This document shows positions 42,069 through 50,823 of a DNA stretch of 64,000 bases, one piece after another. Under the pieces are notes generated by a model, which was not told the origin of the DNA, searched no databases, and worked only from the letters and a program-made list of their open reading frames with translations. The DNA comes from Chitinophagaceae bacterium 26-R-25 (GTDB lineage: Bacteria > Bacteroidota > Bacteroidia > Chitinophagales > Chitinophagaceae). The position numbers were made by a program, and so were the translations under genes. Positions within the stretch are counted from its first letter, which is position 1. Each line of letters starts with the position of its first letter. The DNA lies in contig JARWSJ010000003.1 in the NCBI GenBank assembly GCA_029906195.1, forward strand, positions 186,001 through 250,000, read 5' to 3'.

Positions 42069-43295
42069 ATGAACAGAGTAGTGATAACAGGATTGGGCAT
42101 TTACTCATGCCTTGGGAAAAACCTGGATGAAGTAACCAAATCGCTGCATGAGGGAAAATCGGGCATTGTTTTCGATCCTGAACGCAAAGCATATGGTTAT
42201 CGATCAGGGCTAACGGGTTTCGTAGAAAAACCCGCACTGAAGGGTGTGCTCGACAGGCGTGCGCGGATCATGTTGCCTGAACAGGGAGAATACGCCTACC
42301 TCGCCACCGCAGAAGCAATGCAAAACGCAAAGATCGATGCAGATTATCTCGCAACGATTGAAGCCGGAATTTTATACGGAAACGACAGTTCCGCCGCACC
42401 GGTGATAGAGGCAACTGACATCATCAGAACAAAAAAAGATACTACCTTATTGGGTTCCGGTTCTGTGTTTCAAACGATGAACTCAACAGTGACCATGAAC
42501 CTGGCCACTATTTTCAAACTCAGGGGTGTAAACTTTACCATCAGCGCAGCTTGCGCCAGTGGCTCGCATTCTATAGGATTGGGATATCATTTTATCAAGA
42601 CCGGTTTGCAGGAAATGGTGGTGTGTGGCGGCGCACAGGAAATCAACTATCTCTCAATGGGTAGTTTTGACGCGCTTTCAGCATTTTCCATTCGCGAAGC
42701 CGACCCTACAAAGGCATCCCGACCATTCGATCGGGACCGTGATGGTTTGATTCCCAGCGGAGGTGCCGCGACCGTGATTCTGGAAAGCCTCGAATCTGCC
42801 CTCAGAAGGGGCGCTCCTATTTTAGCTGAAGTGGTGGGTTATGGTTTTTCCTCAAATGGTGCCCATATTTCCAACCCAACCGTGGAAGGGCCCGCAAGAG
42901 CGCTGAACATGGCCCTAAGAGACGCCGGGTTACAAAGCAAAGACATCGACTATATAAACGCTCACGCCACCTCAACACCTGCAGGCGACGCCAGCGAGGC
43001 AAAAGCAATAGATGAGGTTTTTGGTTCCACAAAACCATACGTAAGTTCCACAAAATCAATGACCGGGCACGAATGCTGGATGGCCGGTGCCAGCGAAATC
43101 GTTTACAGCATGCTTATGATGCAAAACGGCTTTATTGCCCCCAATATAAACTTCGAAAACCCGGATGAGGATTCTGCAAAACTCAATATTGTAAAAGATA
43201 CCATTAATGCTAATATTGATATATTTTTGTCGAACTCCTTTGGTTTTGGAGGAACAAACTCATCCCTTATCGTAAAAAAATATGTGGGTGTGTGA
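42069..43295 (+). CDS. Beta-ketoacyl-ACP synthase II-type ketosynthase (KS-A)
   Basis: A 408-residue FabF-like condensing enzyme with an intact catalytic triad: Cys162 (SAACASGSHS), His299 (NAHATSTPAGD) and His334 (SMTGHECW). GRGSFDALSAF-type and DRDGLIPSGGAA segments match the family. It would extend acyl-ACP with malonyl units. It sits between fabG and an acyl carrier protein, suggesting a dedicated chain-building set. The start at 42069 is chosen because the family begins MNRVVITGLG; the 41997 extension is noncoding-like (ACCGG word repeats). Confidence 0.92.
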   Translation: MNRVVITGLGIYSCLGKNLDEVTKSLHEGKSGIVFDPERKAYGYRSGLTGFVEKPALKGVLDRRARIMLPEQGEYAYLATAEAMQNAKIDADYLATIEAGILYGNDSSAAPVIEATDIIRTKKDTTLLGSGSVFQTMNSTVTMNLATIFKLRGVNFTISAACASGSHSIGLGYHFIKTGLQEMVVCGGAQEINYLSMGSFDALSAFSIREADPTKASRPFDRDRDGLIPSGGAATVILESLESALRRGAPILAEVVGYGFSSNGAHISNPTVEGPARALNMALRDAGLQSKDIDYINAHATSTPAGDASEAKAIDEVFGSTKPYVSSTKSMTGHECWMAGASEIVYSMLMMQNGFIAPNINFENPDEDSAKLNIVKDTINANIDIFLSNSFGFGGTNSSLIVKKYVGV

Positions 43296-43333
43296 AAATT
43301 TAACCCTGTAGTTTAACCCCTTAATGAAAAATA

Positions 43334-43597
43334 ATGAAAATGAGTAATGAAGAAATAATCGGGAAAATCAATGAATTCCTGGTTGAAGAGTTTGAAGTGC
43401 CTGCGGATAAAATTACTGCCAACGCTAACCTAAAAGAAACGCTTGAACTCGATAGCCTCGATTACATTGACCTTGTAGTGGTAATTGAAAGCAACTTTGC
43501 TTTTAAAGTAAAACCAGAAGATTTTGTAGGAATTGTAACCTTCGAGGATTTTTACAACTACATCATTTCCCGCGTTAATGCTAAAGAATTTGCTTAA
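43334..43597 (+). CDS. Acyl carrier protein (ACP-1)
   Basis: An 87-residue acyl carrier protein with the phosphopantetheine site DSLDYIDL, Ser41. Helical segments and acidic composition fit the fold. It holds the growing chain for neighbouring ketosynthases. Start could also be ATG 43340. Its stop overlaps the next ATG by one base (TAATG), implying translational coupling with the acyltransferase. Confidence 0.92.
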   Translation: MKMSNEEIIGKINEFLVEEFEVPADKITANANLKETLELDSLDYIDLVVVIESNFAFKVKPEDFVGIVTFEDFYNYIISRVNAKEFA

Positions 43598-44478
43598 TGT
43601 CTTCCTGGCAAGGTAGATCAAAAGGTACCCCTTTGGGGTACCGGATCTTTATATCCATACTTAAAAATTTTGGTGTTGTTCCAGCCTATTTACTATTAAG
43701 ATTCGTTGCCGGGTACTACTTCCTTTTCGATAGAAAGTCATCAAAAATTTTGCGAAGCTATTTTCGTGACCGTTTGCATTTCAGCAAATGGAAAACGATT
43801 CGCATGATGTACAAAAACTATTATGTGTTTGGCCAGGGCATCATCGATAAAGTAGTAATGATGGCCAACGTAGAGAACCAATTTTCTTTCGATTTTGACG
43901 GAGAAGAAAACCTGCGCAACATCACCGCGCTTGGCAAAGGCGGCTTGCTCTTAAGTGCACATCTAGGCAATTGGGAGATTGCGGGTCATTTATTGAAGCG
44001 CCTTGAAACCCGCATCAACATTGTGATGTACGATGGCGAGCACGAAAAAATAAAACAATACCTCGAAGGCGTTACCGGTAAACGCAACATGAATGTGATC
44101 GTTATCAAAGACGACATTTCACACATCTATGCCATCAACGAAGCACTAAGAAATAATGAACTTGTTTGCATGCATGCGGACAGGTTTGTGGAGGGAAACA
44201 AAACAGTCTCGCACAAGTTTTTGGGCGAAGAAGCCAGGTTTCCTTTAGGGCCGTTCGTTTTAGCGTCTACATTTAAAGTGCCCGTTTCCTTCGTATACGC
44301 ATTCAAAGAAACCAATAAACACTATCACCTCTTTTCGAGTGAACCAAAACGTTATGATCATTTGGCCAAAGCTGAAATTGTTCCAGCTTTACTAAAAGAC
44401 TATGTGGAAGAAATGGAAAGAAAAACTAAATTGTATCCCGCACAGTGGTTCAACTATTATGATTTTTGGACAGCGTGA
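43597..44478 (+). CDS. LpxL/HtrB-like lysophospholipid acyltransferase
   Basis: A 293-residue acyltransferase with the HX4E motif SAHLGNWEI (His122, Glu127), characteristic of the LpxL/LpxM branch, an N-terminal hydrophobic segment (about 22-40) and a later MHADRFVEGN block. Such enzymes transfer acyl chains from ACP to lipids at the inner membrane. In aryl polyene and flexirubin clusters a homologue is thought to attach or transfer the pigment acyl chain to a lipid or resorcinol. It is coupled to ACP-1, supporting an ACP-bound donor. Confidence 0.88.
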   Translation: MSSWQGRSKGTPLGYRIFISILKNFGVVPAYLLLRFVAGYYFLFDRKSSKILRSYFRDRLHFSKWKTIRMMYKNYYVFGQGIIDKVVMMANVENQFSFDFDGEENLRNITALGKGGLLLSAHLGNWEIAGHLLKRLETRINIVMYDGEHEKIKQYLEGVTGKRNMNVIVIKDDISHIYAINEALRNNELVCMHADRFVEGNKTVSHKFLGEEARFPLGPFVLASTFKVPVSFVYAFKETNKHYHLFSSEPKRYDHLAKAEIVPALLKDYVEEMERKTKLYPAQWFNYYDFWTA

Positions 44479-44550
44479 GAAATTAATTTAACCACCAGGA
44501 ATTGTATCTTTTAACTCGTTATAAATTTTATCCCAACCTAAACCAAAGAA

Positions 44551-46137
44551 ATGAAAAGATTCTCGTTTTTAGTCCTTGCTCTAGTTTGTTTTGTTATTTC
44601 AAATGCCCAATTTAAAATAGTTGGCGAAAGCCAAACTTTCGAGGAACCGGGAGCCGGATTTGCAAAGCTTATTCAACTTAAAAACGGCAATACATTCTTA
44701 CTACGATTCACTGAAAAAGATGGTATTTATGTTCGGCTCTTTGATGCTATGCGCAAAGAAGGGACAGAAGTACACATCGAACCGCTTTATAAGAAGTTAA
44801 AAAATATTGCTGTTCAGAGTGTTTTTGAAGTGGGTGGCGACATTGTCGTTTTCGCAAGCAGTTTTGGAACTGATTCCCCAGCGATGTATCGTATGATCAT
44901 AGACGGCAACAGCGGAAAGTTAAAAGAAGACAAAGTCCTGTTTACAATGGCAAAACTCTCCAGTAAAGAAAAAGCGGCGACGGAATCAGGCGACGCGCCA
45001 TTTCCTCTTTTCAGTGTAACTCATGATTCAGAAGGCTATGCAGTCGCCTTGCAGAACACCTTCGCTGCTGACAAAAGCCAACGATTGGAAGTTTATCACT
45101 ATGGTGCAGACCATAATGTAATAAATCATGCATACTGTAAACTTCAAGGCAATTGTAAATTTGCGAGCTATGTAACCTTGCAACTGATGGGAAAGGAGTC
45201 GGTTTGTGTGATGGTTCGTGAGTACAACAATTATTTTGATGGAGCTCAGGGCAGCGAAACCTCACTTGTGACTATATCCTCGAATAGTGTAAAAGCGACC
45301 AAACTGGATTTTTGTCAAAATACAACGTCTGTGCGAGGATTGTTGGAATATAATCCGGCAACAACAAAAATCGTCGCAGTTGTCTCCGTACAGGAAACAA
45401 AGAATGACAAAGGCTACACACAGCACATTTGCTATTTAGATCCAACTTCGAATAAAGTTGAAAGCTCTGGTATTATTAGTCCGACAGCCGCGTCGGCAAA
45501 AAGCGCTGATCTTTTTAAAGACAAAAAGGGATTTGTGGGATTACCGCAAGCCATTTGCATGAACCGAAACGGTAGTTTTGCCATCGTAAGCGAAGAATCG
45601 TCTTTTGAAGTGGTCACTTCAAATAGCGGCTTCTCTGTCCCTACAGCAACATTGGGAAACATTGCTATTTCGACTTATAGCAGCAATGGCGCAGAAATTG
45701 GAAGTTATTTGATTCCCATGGCACATTTTTTACGAGGCCAATATGGGCAAGGGTTTTACCTCGACAACGGAGATATTGCCCCTGTGGAAACTGATCTGGG
45801 CAATCATTTTAGATCGTTCCTTTATTTGGTAAGCGAAAATGGAAACTATATACTTTTCAATGATTTAAAGGAAAATGAAGAGAGAGTATCCCAGGGAAAA
45901 CGACCGACAACCGTTTCGAGTGTGCCAGACTGCGACGCCTATGTTTATTCAATAGAGGGAAAGAACATCATGCCAACACGAAAATACGTATTCGGCGAGC
46001 CGGCAAAATCGCAGCACAATCTCGCTGCATTTGCGATGTCCGATTATGACAAAAATAGAAACACGCTCGTAACATTAAAACTAAACCTCGAAGGGAAGCG
46101 CAAGACTGCGAACCTCGTTTGGCTACAGCCTTCATAA
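44551..46137 (+). CDS. Secreted hypothetical protein, tandem paralogue 1
   Basis: A 528-residue protein with a signal peptide (FLVLALVCFVISNAQ, cleavage after NAQ) and no recognised domain. Repeated short beta-like stretches (LIQLKNGNTFLLRFTEKDGIY, MYRMIIDGNSGKLKEDKVL) suggest a beta-propeller-like extracytoplasmic protein. It is clearly homologous to the next gene: both share NGNTF-LRFT, the ENEERVSQGKRP / ENEERIKKGKRP block and the final WLQPS. It lies inside the pigment cluster but nothing ties it to pigment chemistry. Confidence 0.7.
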   Translation: MKRFSFLVLALVCFVISNAQFKIVGESQTFEEPGAGFAKLIQLKNGNTFLLRFTEKDGIYVRLFDAMRKEGTEVHIEPLYKKLKNIAVQSVFEVGGDIVVFASSFGTDSPAMYRMIIDGNSGKLKEDKVLFTMAKLSSKEKAATESGDAPFPLFSVTHDSEGYAVALQNTFAADKSQRLEVYHYGADHNVINHAYCKLQGNCKFASYVTLQLMGKESVCVMVREYNNYFDGAQGSETSLVTISSNSVKATKLDFCQNTTSVRGLLEYNPATTKIVAVVSVQETKNDKGYTQHICYLDPTSNKVESSGIISPTAASAKSADLFKDKKGFVGLPQAICMNRNGSFAIVSEESSFEVVTSNSGFSVPTATLGNIAISTYSSNGAEIGSYLIPMAHFLRGQYGQGFYLDNGDIAPVETDLGNHFRSFLYLVSENGNYILFNDLKENEERVSQGKRPTTVSSVPDCDAYVYSIEGKNIMPTRKYVFGEPAKSQHNLAAFAMSDYDKNRNTLVTLKLNLEGKRKTANLVWLQPS

Positions 46138-46194
46138 CAACTTTTTTCAACAATAACGTTGAAAAACCCCCATTTATAACCATAAACGATTACA

Positions 46195-47796
46195 ATGAAA
46201 AAGCTACTCTGCTTACTCCCGGCCCTGCTGTGCTTCATGCTTGTAAAGGCACAGTTCCAAACAGTTGGTGAAGGACAGATATTTGACGAGCCGGAAAAAG
46301 GCTACTGCAAAATTTTACAATTAAAAAACGGCAACACATTTTTTCTCCGCTTTACTTTCAGAGACGGAATTTACATTACGCCATACGACAAAAATCATAA
46401 AGCAGGTACAGAAGTGCATGTTAAGCCCCTTTTTAAAAAGCTGGCGAAATCAGCTGGCACTACGCACATTGAAGGCATCTTTGAGATAGCAGGAGATGTG
46501 GTGGTATTTGTAAGCAAATATGAAAGCACAGGGCTTACGCTCTACCGCCTTATCATGGACGGAAACAATGGAAATTTGAAAGAAGACAAAGTTTTGGCCG
46601 TGCTTGAAAAAGTTTCTGTATGGGATGCTTATGGATCAGCATTTGGTGAGGGTGTATCGCAAAACTTCTATGTAAAGAAAGATCCTTACTCCGAAAATTA
46701 TGCCATTGCCGAAATGCACAGTTACGCCAAGGACAGGAATAAAAGATTAGAGGTTTTTCATTATGGCTCCGATCATAAAATCATTTCCGATGCATTTTAT
46801 ACATCACCCAACGGTTTTTATAAATATGTGAACTATCTGGACATGGCTGTAATAGGAAATGAGAGAGTTTGCGTGCTTGCTTATGGTTACAACACAAAAA
46901 GCAGCGGCGGCAAATCAAGTGAACTTTTAATGGCTTCACTGAATGCAGGAGCAAAGGAAATAACTGCTACAAAACTCGACTTTACTAAGGATATGACATC
47001 GGTGGATGGCAGTGTGAAATATAACCCCATTACGAAAAAGCTTGTGTTGGTGATGGCAGCACAGGTAAATGGCAATGGCGGCTACTATTCATGCTATGTT
47101 TCATCTGTTGATTTGGCCGAAAACAAACTGGAAGCTTTTACAGAAGCTATTCCAACCGCAGCCACCGCGAAAAGCGCAGAAATATTTGGTGAGAAGAAAG
47201 CATTCTATGGTTTGCCGCAAAACGTTTACATAAATAAGGACGGCAGCTTTGCTGTCGTATACGAAGAAATAAAAGTGTATTCAAACTCCAAGGGCAGAAT
47301 ATACACCACGCTTGGAAATATTGCCATTGGAGCTTACAGCAACACCGGAGCGGAGTTGGGCAGTTATCTGATTCCGAAAAGCCAACAACTTGAAAATGTT
47401 GGGCTCTCACCTTATTACTTAGCGTATAGGGAAGGAAAAGCGCAAAAAATGGAAAAAGGAAATCAATTCAAATCTTTCTCCTACTTAAATGGAATCAATA
47501 GTTCATATATACTTTTTAACGACATTGCGGAAAATGAAGAAAGGATCAAAAAAGGAAAAAGGCCGGTGACCATACAGAATCCTCGTTACTGCGATGCCTA
47601 TTTGTATCCTGTGAAAGGGCGTGAAATAATGCCGACTAGACAATATGCATTTGGCCAACCTGATAAAGGAGATCACAACATGGCCCTTTTTGCTATTTCA
47701 GATTATGACCAGGCCAATAACATTTACGTTACATTAAAACGTGCGAAAGACGGCCACCACAGGGGCGTTCAACTCGCGTGGCTTCAGCCGAGCTGA
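46195..47796 (+). CDS. Secreted hypothetical protein, tandem paralogue 2
   Basis: A 533-residue homologue of the preceding gene, 57 bp downstream, with its own signal peptide (LLCLLPALLCFMLVKAQ). Sequence is diverged enough for an old duplication, yet the same blocks are kept (DGIYITPYDKNHKAGTEVHV, YVTLKRAKDGHHRG, WLQPS). The hairpin at 47829-47852 may end the transcript. Function unknown; propeller-like folding is a guess from the periodic beta pattern. Confidence 0.7.
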   Translation: MKKLLCLLPALLCFMLVKAQFQTVGEGQIFDEPEKGYCKILQLKNGNTFFLRFTFRDGIYITPYDKNHKAGTEVHVKPLFKKLAKSAGTTHIEGIFEIAGDVVVFVSKYESTGLTLYRLIMDGNNGNLKEDKVLAVLEKVSVWDAYGSAFGEGVSQNFYVKKDPYSENYAIAEMHSYAKDRNKRLEVFHYGSDHKIISDAFYTSPNGFYKYVNYLDMAVIGNERVCVLAYGYNTKSSGGKSSELLMASLNAGAKEITATKLDFTKDMTSVDGSVKYNPITKKLVLVMAAQVNGNGGYYSCYVSSVDLAENKLEAFTEAIPTAATAKSAEIFGEKKAFYGLPQNVYINKDGSFAVVYEEIKVYSNSKGRIYTTLGNIAIGAYSNTGAELGSYLIPKSQQLENVGLSPYYLAYREGKAQKMEKGNQFKSFSYLNGINSSYILFNDIAENEERIKKGKRPVTIQNPRYCDAYLYPVKGREIMPTRQYAFGQPDKGDHNMALFAISDYDQANNIYVTLKRAKDGHHRGVQLAWLQPS

Positions 47797-48401
47797 TAAC
47801 TGAATGACTGAATAACTGAATAACTGAAAGGCTTCGACATTTGTCGGGGCCTTTGCTTTTGCAGGAGTTGTTTGTTTTGTATGATTGCAGACTATCTCCT
47901 GTTATAATAATTCTTACACTGTCGCCAGAACCATAGTTATTTAGTATAACAAAAACCAAATTATTTTTTAAGTAAAGGTTTGTTTACAACCCCTTTATCC
48001 TACATTTGGGATAACGAAACCTGCAAACATTTTCCGCAGCGTAGTACCTCTTACCATTTATCTTCCAGCAATTATTGCATTTTTTACCTGCATAAAAGCA
48101 ACTCATATAGATTAACTATCGGGAAATCTTAAGGTATGACAACATGCATAAGGTTTTCATTTTAGTTACCCTTTGCTTCTTCATTTGTAGCCTGTACTAA
48201 TACTCATCCATACAAGGATTGGCAAAATTTGTCAATGCTGCTTCTTTATGAACAGCGCTTCGACAAGCTATTATAACGGCGTGCCGGAGTAAGCTTGTAA
48301 AAGGCTTTGATCTTTTATTAGAGAAGCGCAGTCAATTAAATAATCGGAAAAATCTTGCTAAACATCACATAAAACATTCTAAAAACTAAATTTTAATAAT
48401 T
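47797..48401. other. 605 bp gap with word repeat, terminator and degenerate repeat
   Basis: The gap begins with iterated TGAATAAC words (47797-47828) and a wobble-paired hairpin AGGCTTCGAC / GTCGGGGCCT (47829-47852) followed by TTGCTTTT, a likely terminator. A degenerate GCTTCGACAAGC / AAGCTTGT element lies at 48258-48312. The AT-rich stretch just before 48402 is probably the promoter and leader of the effector module. I see no gene in the 400 bp between. Confidence 0.6.
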
Positions 48402-48575
48402 ATGGCGATAATAAAAAAGGCAAAAAAAATGACTGTAAATGTGAATAAGGCATATACTCTTGTTGTTGGAGGGACACTGAAAAAGGTTGCCGACAAAATT
48501 ACTATCGAGGCGACGAAAGGTAATTTGACTTTGGTGAGTAATAAGAAAATAATAATTCATGGTAACAAGAAATAA
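48402..48575 (+). CDS. 57-residue spike-tip-like protein at the head of the effector module
   Basis: A short ORF with ATG 48402 whose product has a beta-repeat pattern (ITIEATKGNLTLVSNKKIIIHG) like the C-terminal beta-helix of VgrG/gp5 spikes, in which IxIxAxGNIxL repeats stack. A Lys-rich N-terminus precedes it. No full VgrG domain exists, so it would be a stand-alone mini-spike or adaptor. It overlaps the next gene by 17 bp in another frame, indicating translational coupling, and it heads a set containing a Tle1-type lipase. The homology to VgrG is judged by pattern only. Confidence 0.6.
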   Translation: MAIIKKAKKMTVNVNKAYTLVVGGTLKKVADKITIEATKGNLTLVSNKKIIIHGNKK

Positions 48576-49668
48576 ATTTTTACAATCACTCATGATCCTA
48601 TTTATGGGACATTCCATAAGTACGGGATGTAAACCTTTTAAAATGGAAGAAAGATTTGATTGGTCCGCTACTTTGAGCGCTCCTGTAGAGTACCCGGTAA
48701 CTCCAATTGCGGGCGAAATTTGGGGAAGCGATTATGGGCAGGGTCTAAGCGACGGGATAATTAATGTAGGTTGGGGTAATGATGCCGGCCTTGTTGGTGC
48801 AGGGCCAGATAAGAAGGCCGTTCCCGATAGCTTGTATTTACTGTGGCGTTCGCACGCAGAGCATAAATTTTTCAAAGGCTCCTTTGCTTTGCCCAAGGAG
48901 AAAATAACGGCGTTGTTTAAAGAAGGGTTTATGGATACCTACTTTGACACCGTGCGTAAAGCAACTTACGATCTTTTTATTATAGGCATGGGGCCAGAAG
49001 GGCGTGTTACGGTGTGGTTGCAAGGTGGTAGTGGTATGCAACAGGAGGTGGCACAGTTTCGAGCAAAGGAGGTAACGGTAAAGCCGGAAGACCTTGCTCC
49101 GATTGAAGTGTATCTGTTTAACGACGGTTTTGACGAGAGTGTAATGACCGACAGCATGATAATAAAAAAACACTACAAAGACAAGCTGGCTCAATATGGA
49201 CTTCCGGATCCAGCATTGTACGATGACTATGAGCAGCGCTACCAATGGCAGCCGGTGCTGGAGCTATCCGGCGAAGGCAGCACCGTGTCTTCCGGTTCCA
49301 TTTACATGTGCAATGGCGAGAAACAGTTTCGCTACTATGATGAGTTTCCTTATAAAGAAAGCCGTGCCATTCCTTACCTGTTTTTTTTAGGTTGGCGCGA
49401 TAAAACGGGCAAAGGCCACGCTTCCTGGATTGTGCTTACAGAAGACAAAGATTACTGGGTTAGGTTTAAGAAAGGAGACGACGCTATGTTACCAATAGAT
49501 TTTGAACGTTCTGAAATAAGAAAGGCATTTAAGGAAAAAATAGACCCCAACAAACCCTCGAAAATAGTGATACGTAGTGAGCATCCTGAAAAGGAGGAAA
49601 TGGAAATTTATCTGGAACAGGATAGCATTAGAGTTCCTCTCAAAAATATTTTACACTTAACAGAATAA
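48559..49668 (+). CDS. DUF2931 lipoprotein, copy 1 (candidate immunity protein)
   Basis: A 369-residue protein of the DUF2931 family, recognised by FDWSATLSAPVEYPV, a tryptophan- and glycine-rich middle, SHAEHKFFKGSFALPKEKI and WLQGG. The N-terminus is a lipoprotein-type signal ending STGC (Cys24). DUF2931 lipoproteins are found beside type VI lipase effectors and are likely immunity proteins acting in the periplasm. The paralogue starts identically, which fixes ATG 48559 despite the 17 bp overlap with the spike-like ORF. It should protect against the downstream lipase; this is inference. Confidence 0.78.
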   Translation: MVTRNKFLQSLMILFMGHSISTGCKPFKMEERFDWSATLSAPVEYPVTPIAGEIWGSDYGQGLSDGIINVGWGNDAGLVGAGPDKKAVPDSLYLLWRSHAEHKFFKGSFALPKEKITALFKEGFMDTYFDTVRKATYDLFIIGMGPEGRVTVWLQGGSGMQQEVAQFRAKEVTVKPEDLAPIEVYLFNDGFDESVMTDSMIIKKHYKDKLAQYGLPDPALYDDYEQRYQWQPVLELSGEGSTVSSGSIYMCNGEKQFRYYDEFPYKESRAIPYLFFLGWRDKTGKGHASWIVLTEDKDYWVRFKKGDDAMLPIDFERSEIRKAFKEKIDPNKPSKIVIRSEHPEKEEMEIYLEQDSIRVPLKNILHLTE

Positions 49669-49705
49669 ACGAATCAATCCACTAATTCTTTACGGAAACC
49701 ATCAC

Positions 49706-50815
49706 ATGAAAAAAAGCAAACTTTTACTATCACTCATTATCCTGCTTATGGGACATGCCATGAGCACAGGATGTAAACCATTTAAAATGGAAGCAAAATT
49801 TGATTGGTCCGCTACGTTGAGCGCACCTGTAGAATACCCGATGACTGTAATAAAAGGTTGGATCGGGGGAAACGATTATACCCAAGGGCTAAGCGACTGG
49901 GGAATAAATAATGCGGGTTGGGGCAACGAAGGCAGAAGTATTGCATCAGGGCCCGATGGTAAGGGCGTTCCCGACAGCTTGCATTTATTTTGGCGCTCAT
50001 TTGCTGAGCATAAATTTTACAAGGGCTCCTTTGCCTTGCCCAAGGAAAAAATAACGGCATGGTTTAAAGAAGGTTTTATGGATACCTATTTTGATACAGT
50101 TCGAAAGGAAACCTACAAGGTTTTCATTGTAGGCATGGGGCCTGAAGGACGTGTTACCGTATGGCTGCAAGGTGGAAGTGGCATGCAACAGGAAATAGCC
50201 CGGTTTCGAGCAACAGAAGTATTGGTAAAGAAGGAAGATTTGCCTGAGGAAGAAGCTTATTTGTTTAACGAAGGCTTTGATGAAAGCGTAATGACCGACA
50301 GCATGATAATAAAAAAACACTACAAAGCCAAGCTGGCTCAATATGGCCTTCCGGATCCTGCCTTGTATGATGATTATGAGCAGCGATATCAATGGCAGCC
50401 GGTGCTTGAGCTATCCGGCGAAGGCAGCACTGTGTCTTCCGGTTCCATTTACATGTGCAATGGCGAAAAACAGTTTCGTTACCAAGATGAGTTTCCTTAT
50501 AAAGAAAGCCGTGCCATTCCTTACCTGTTTTTTTTGGGGTGGCGCGATAAAACGGGCAAGGGGCACGCTTCCTGGATAGTGCTTACAGAAGACAAAGACT
50601 ACTGGGTAAGGTTTAAGAAAGGGGAAGACGCTATGTTACCAATTGATTTTGAGCGTTCTGAAATAAGAAAGGCATTTAAGGAAAAAATAGATCCTAATCG
50701 ACCGTCGAAGTTGGTGATTCGTATACCCGAACCTGAAAAAAGAGTAGTTGAAATTTTTTTGCAGCAGGACAGCATTACTGTACCTATTAAAAACATTCGT
50801 CACATTACAAACTAA
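49706..50815 (+). CDS. DUF2931 lipoprotein, copy 2 (candidate immunity protein)
   Basis: A 369-residue duplicate of the preceding gene, 37 bp downstream, with signal and Cys23 in MSTGCKPF. Residues about 195-345 are almost identical to copy 1 (for example KLAQYGLPDPALYDDYEQRY and GWRDKTGKGHASWIVLTEDK). The N-terminal third and last 25 residues differ much more. Such a mosaic suggests duplication with diversification or gene conversion. It ends 8 bp before the lipase gene, in the usual immunity-then-effector arrangement. Confidence 0.8.
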   Translation: MKKSKLLLSLIILLMGHAMSTGCKPFKMEAKFDWSATLSAPVEYPMTVIKGWIGGNDYTQGLSDWGINNAGWGNEGRSIASGPDGKGVPDSLHLFWRSFAEHKFYKGSFALPKEKITAWFKEGFMDTYFDTVRKETYKVFIVGMGPEGRVTVWLQGGSGMQQEIARFRATEVLVKKEDLPEEEAYLFNEGFDESVMTDSMIIKKHYKAKLAQYGLPDPALYDDYEQRYQWQPVLELSGEGSTVSSGSIYMCNGEKQFRYQDEFPYKESRAIPYLFFLGWRDKTGKGHASWIVLTEDKDYWVRFKKGEDAMLPIDFERSEIRKAFKEKIDPNRPSKLVIRIPEPEKRVVEIFLQQDSITVPIKNIRHITN

Positions 50816-50823
50816 AGCAGTTT

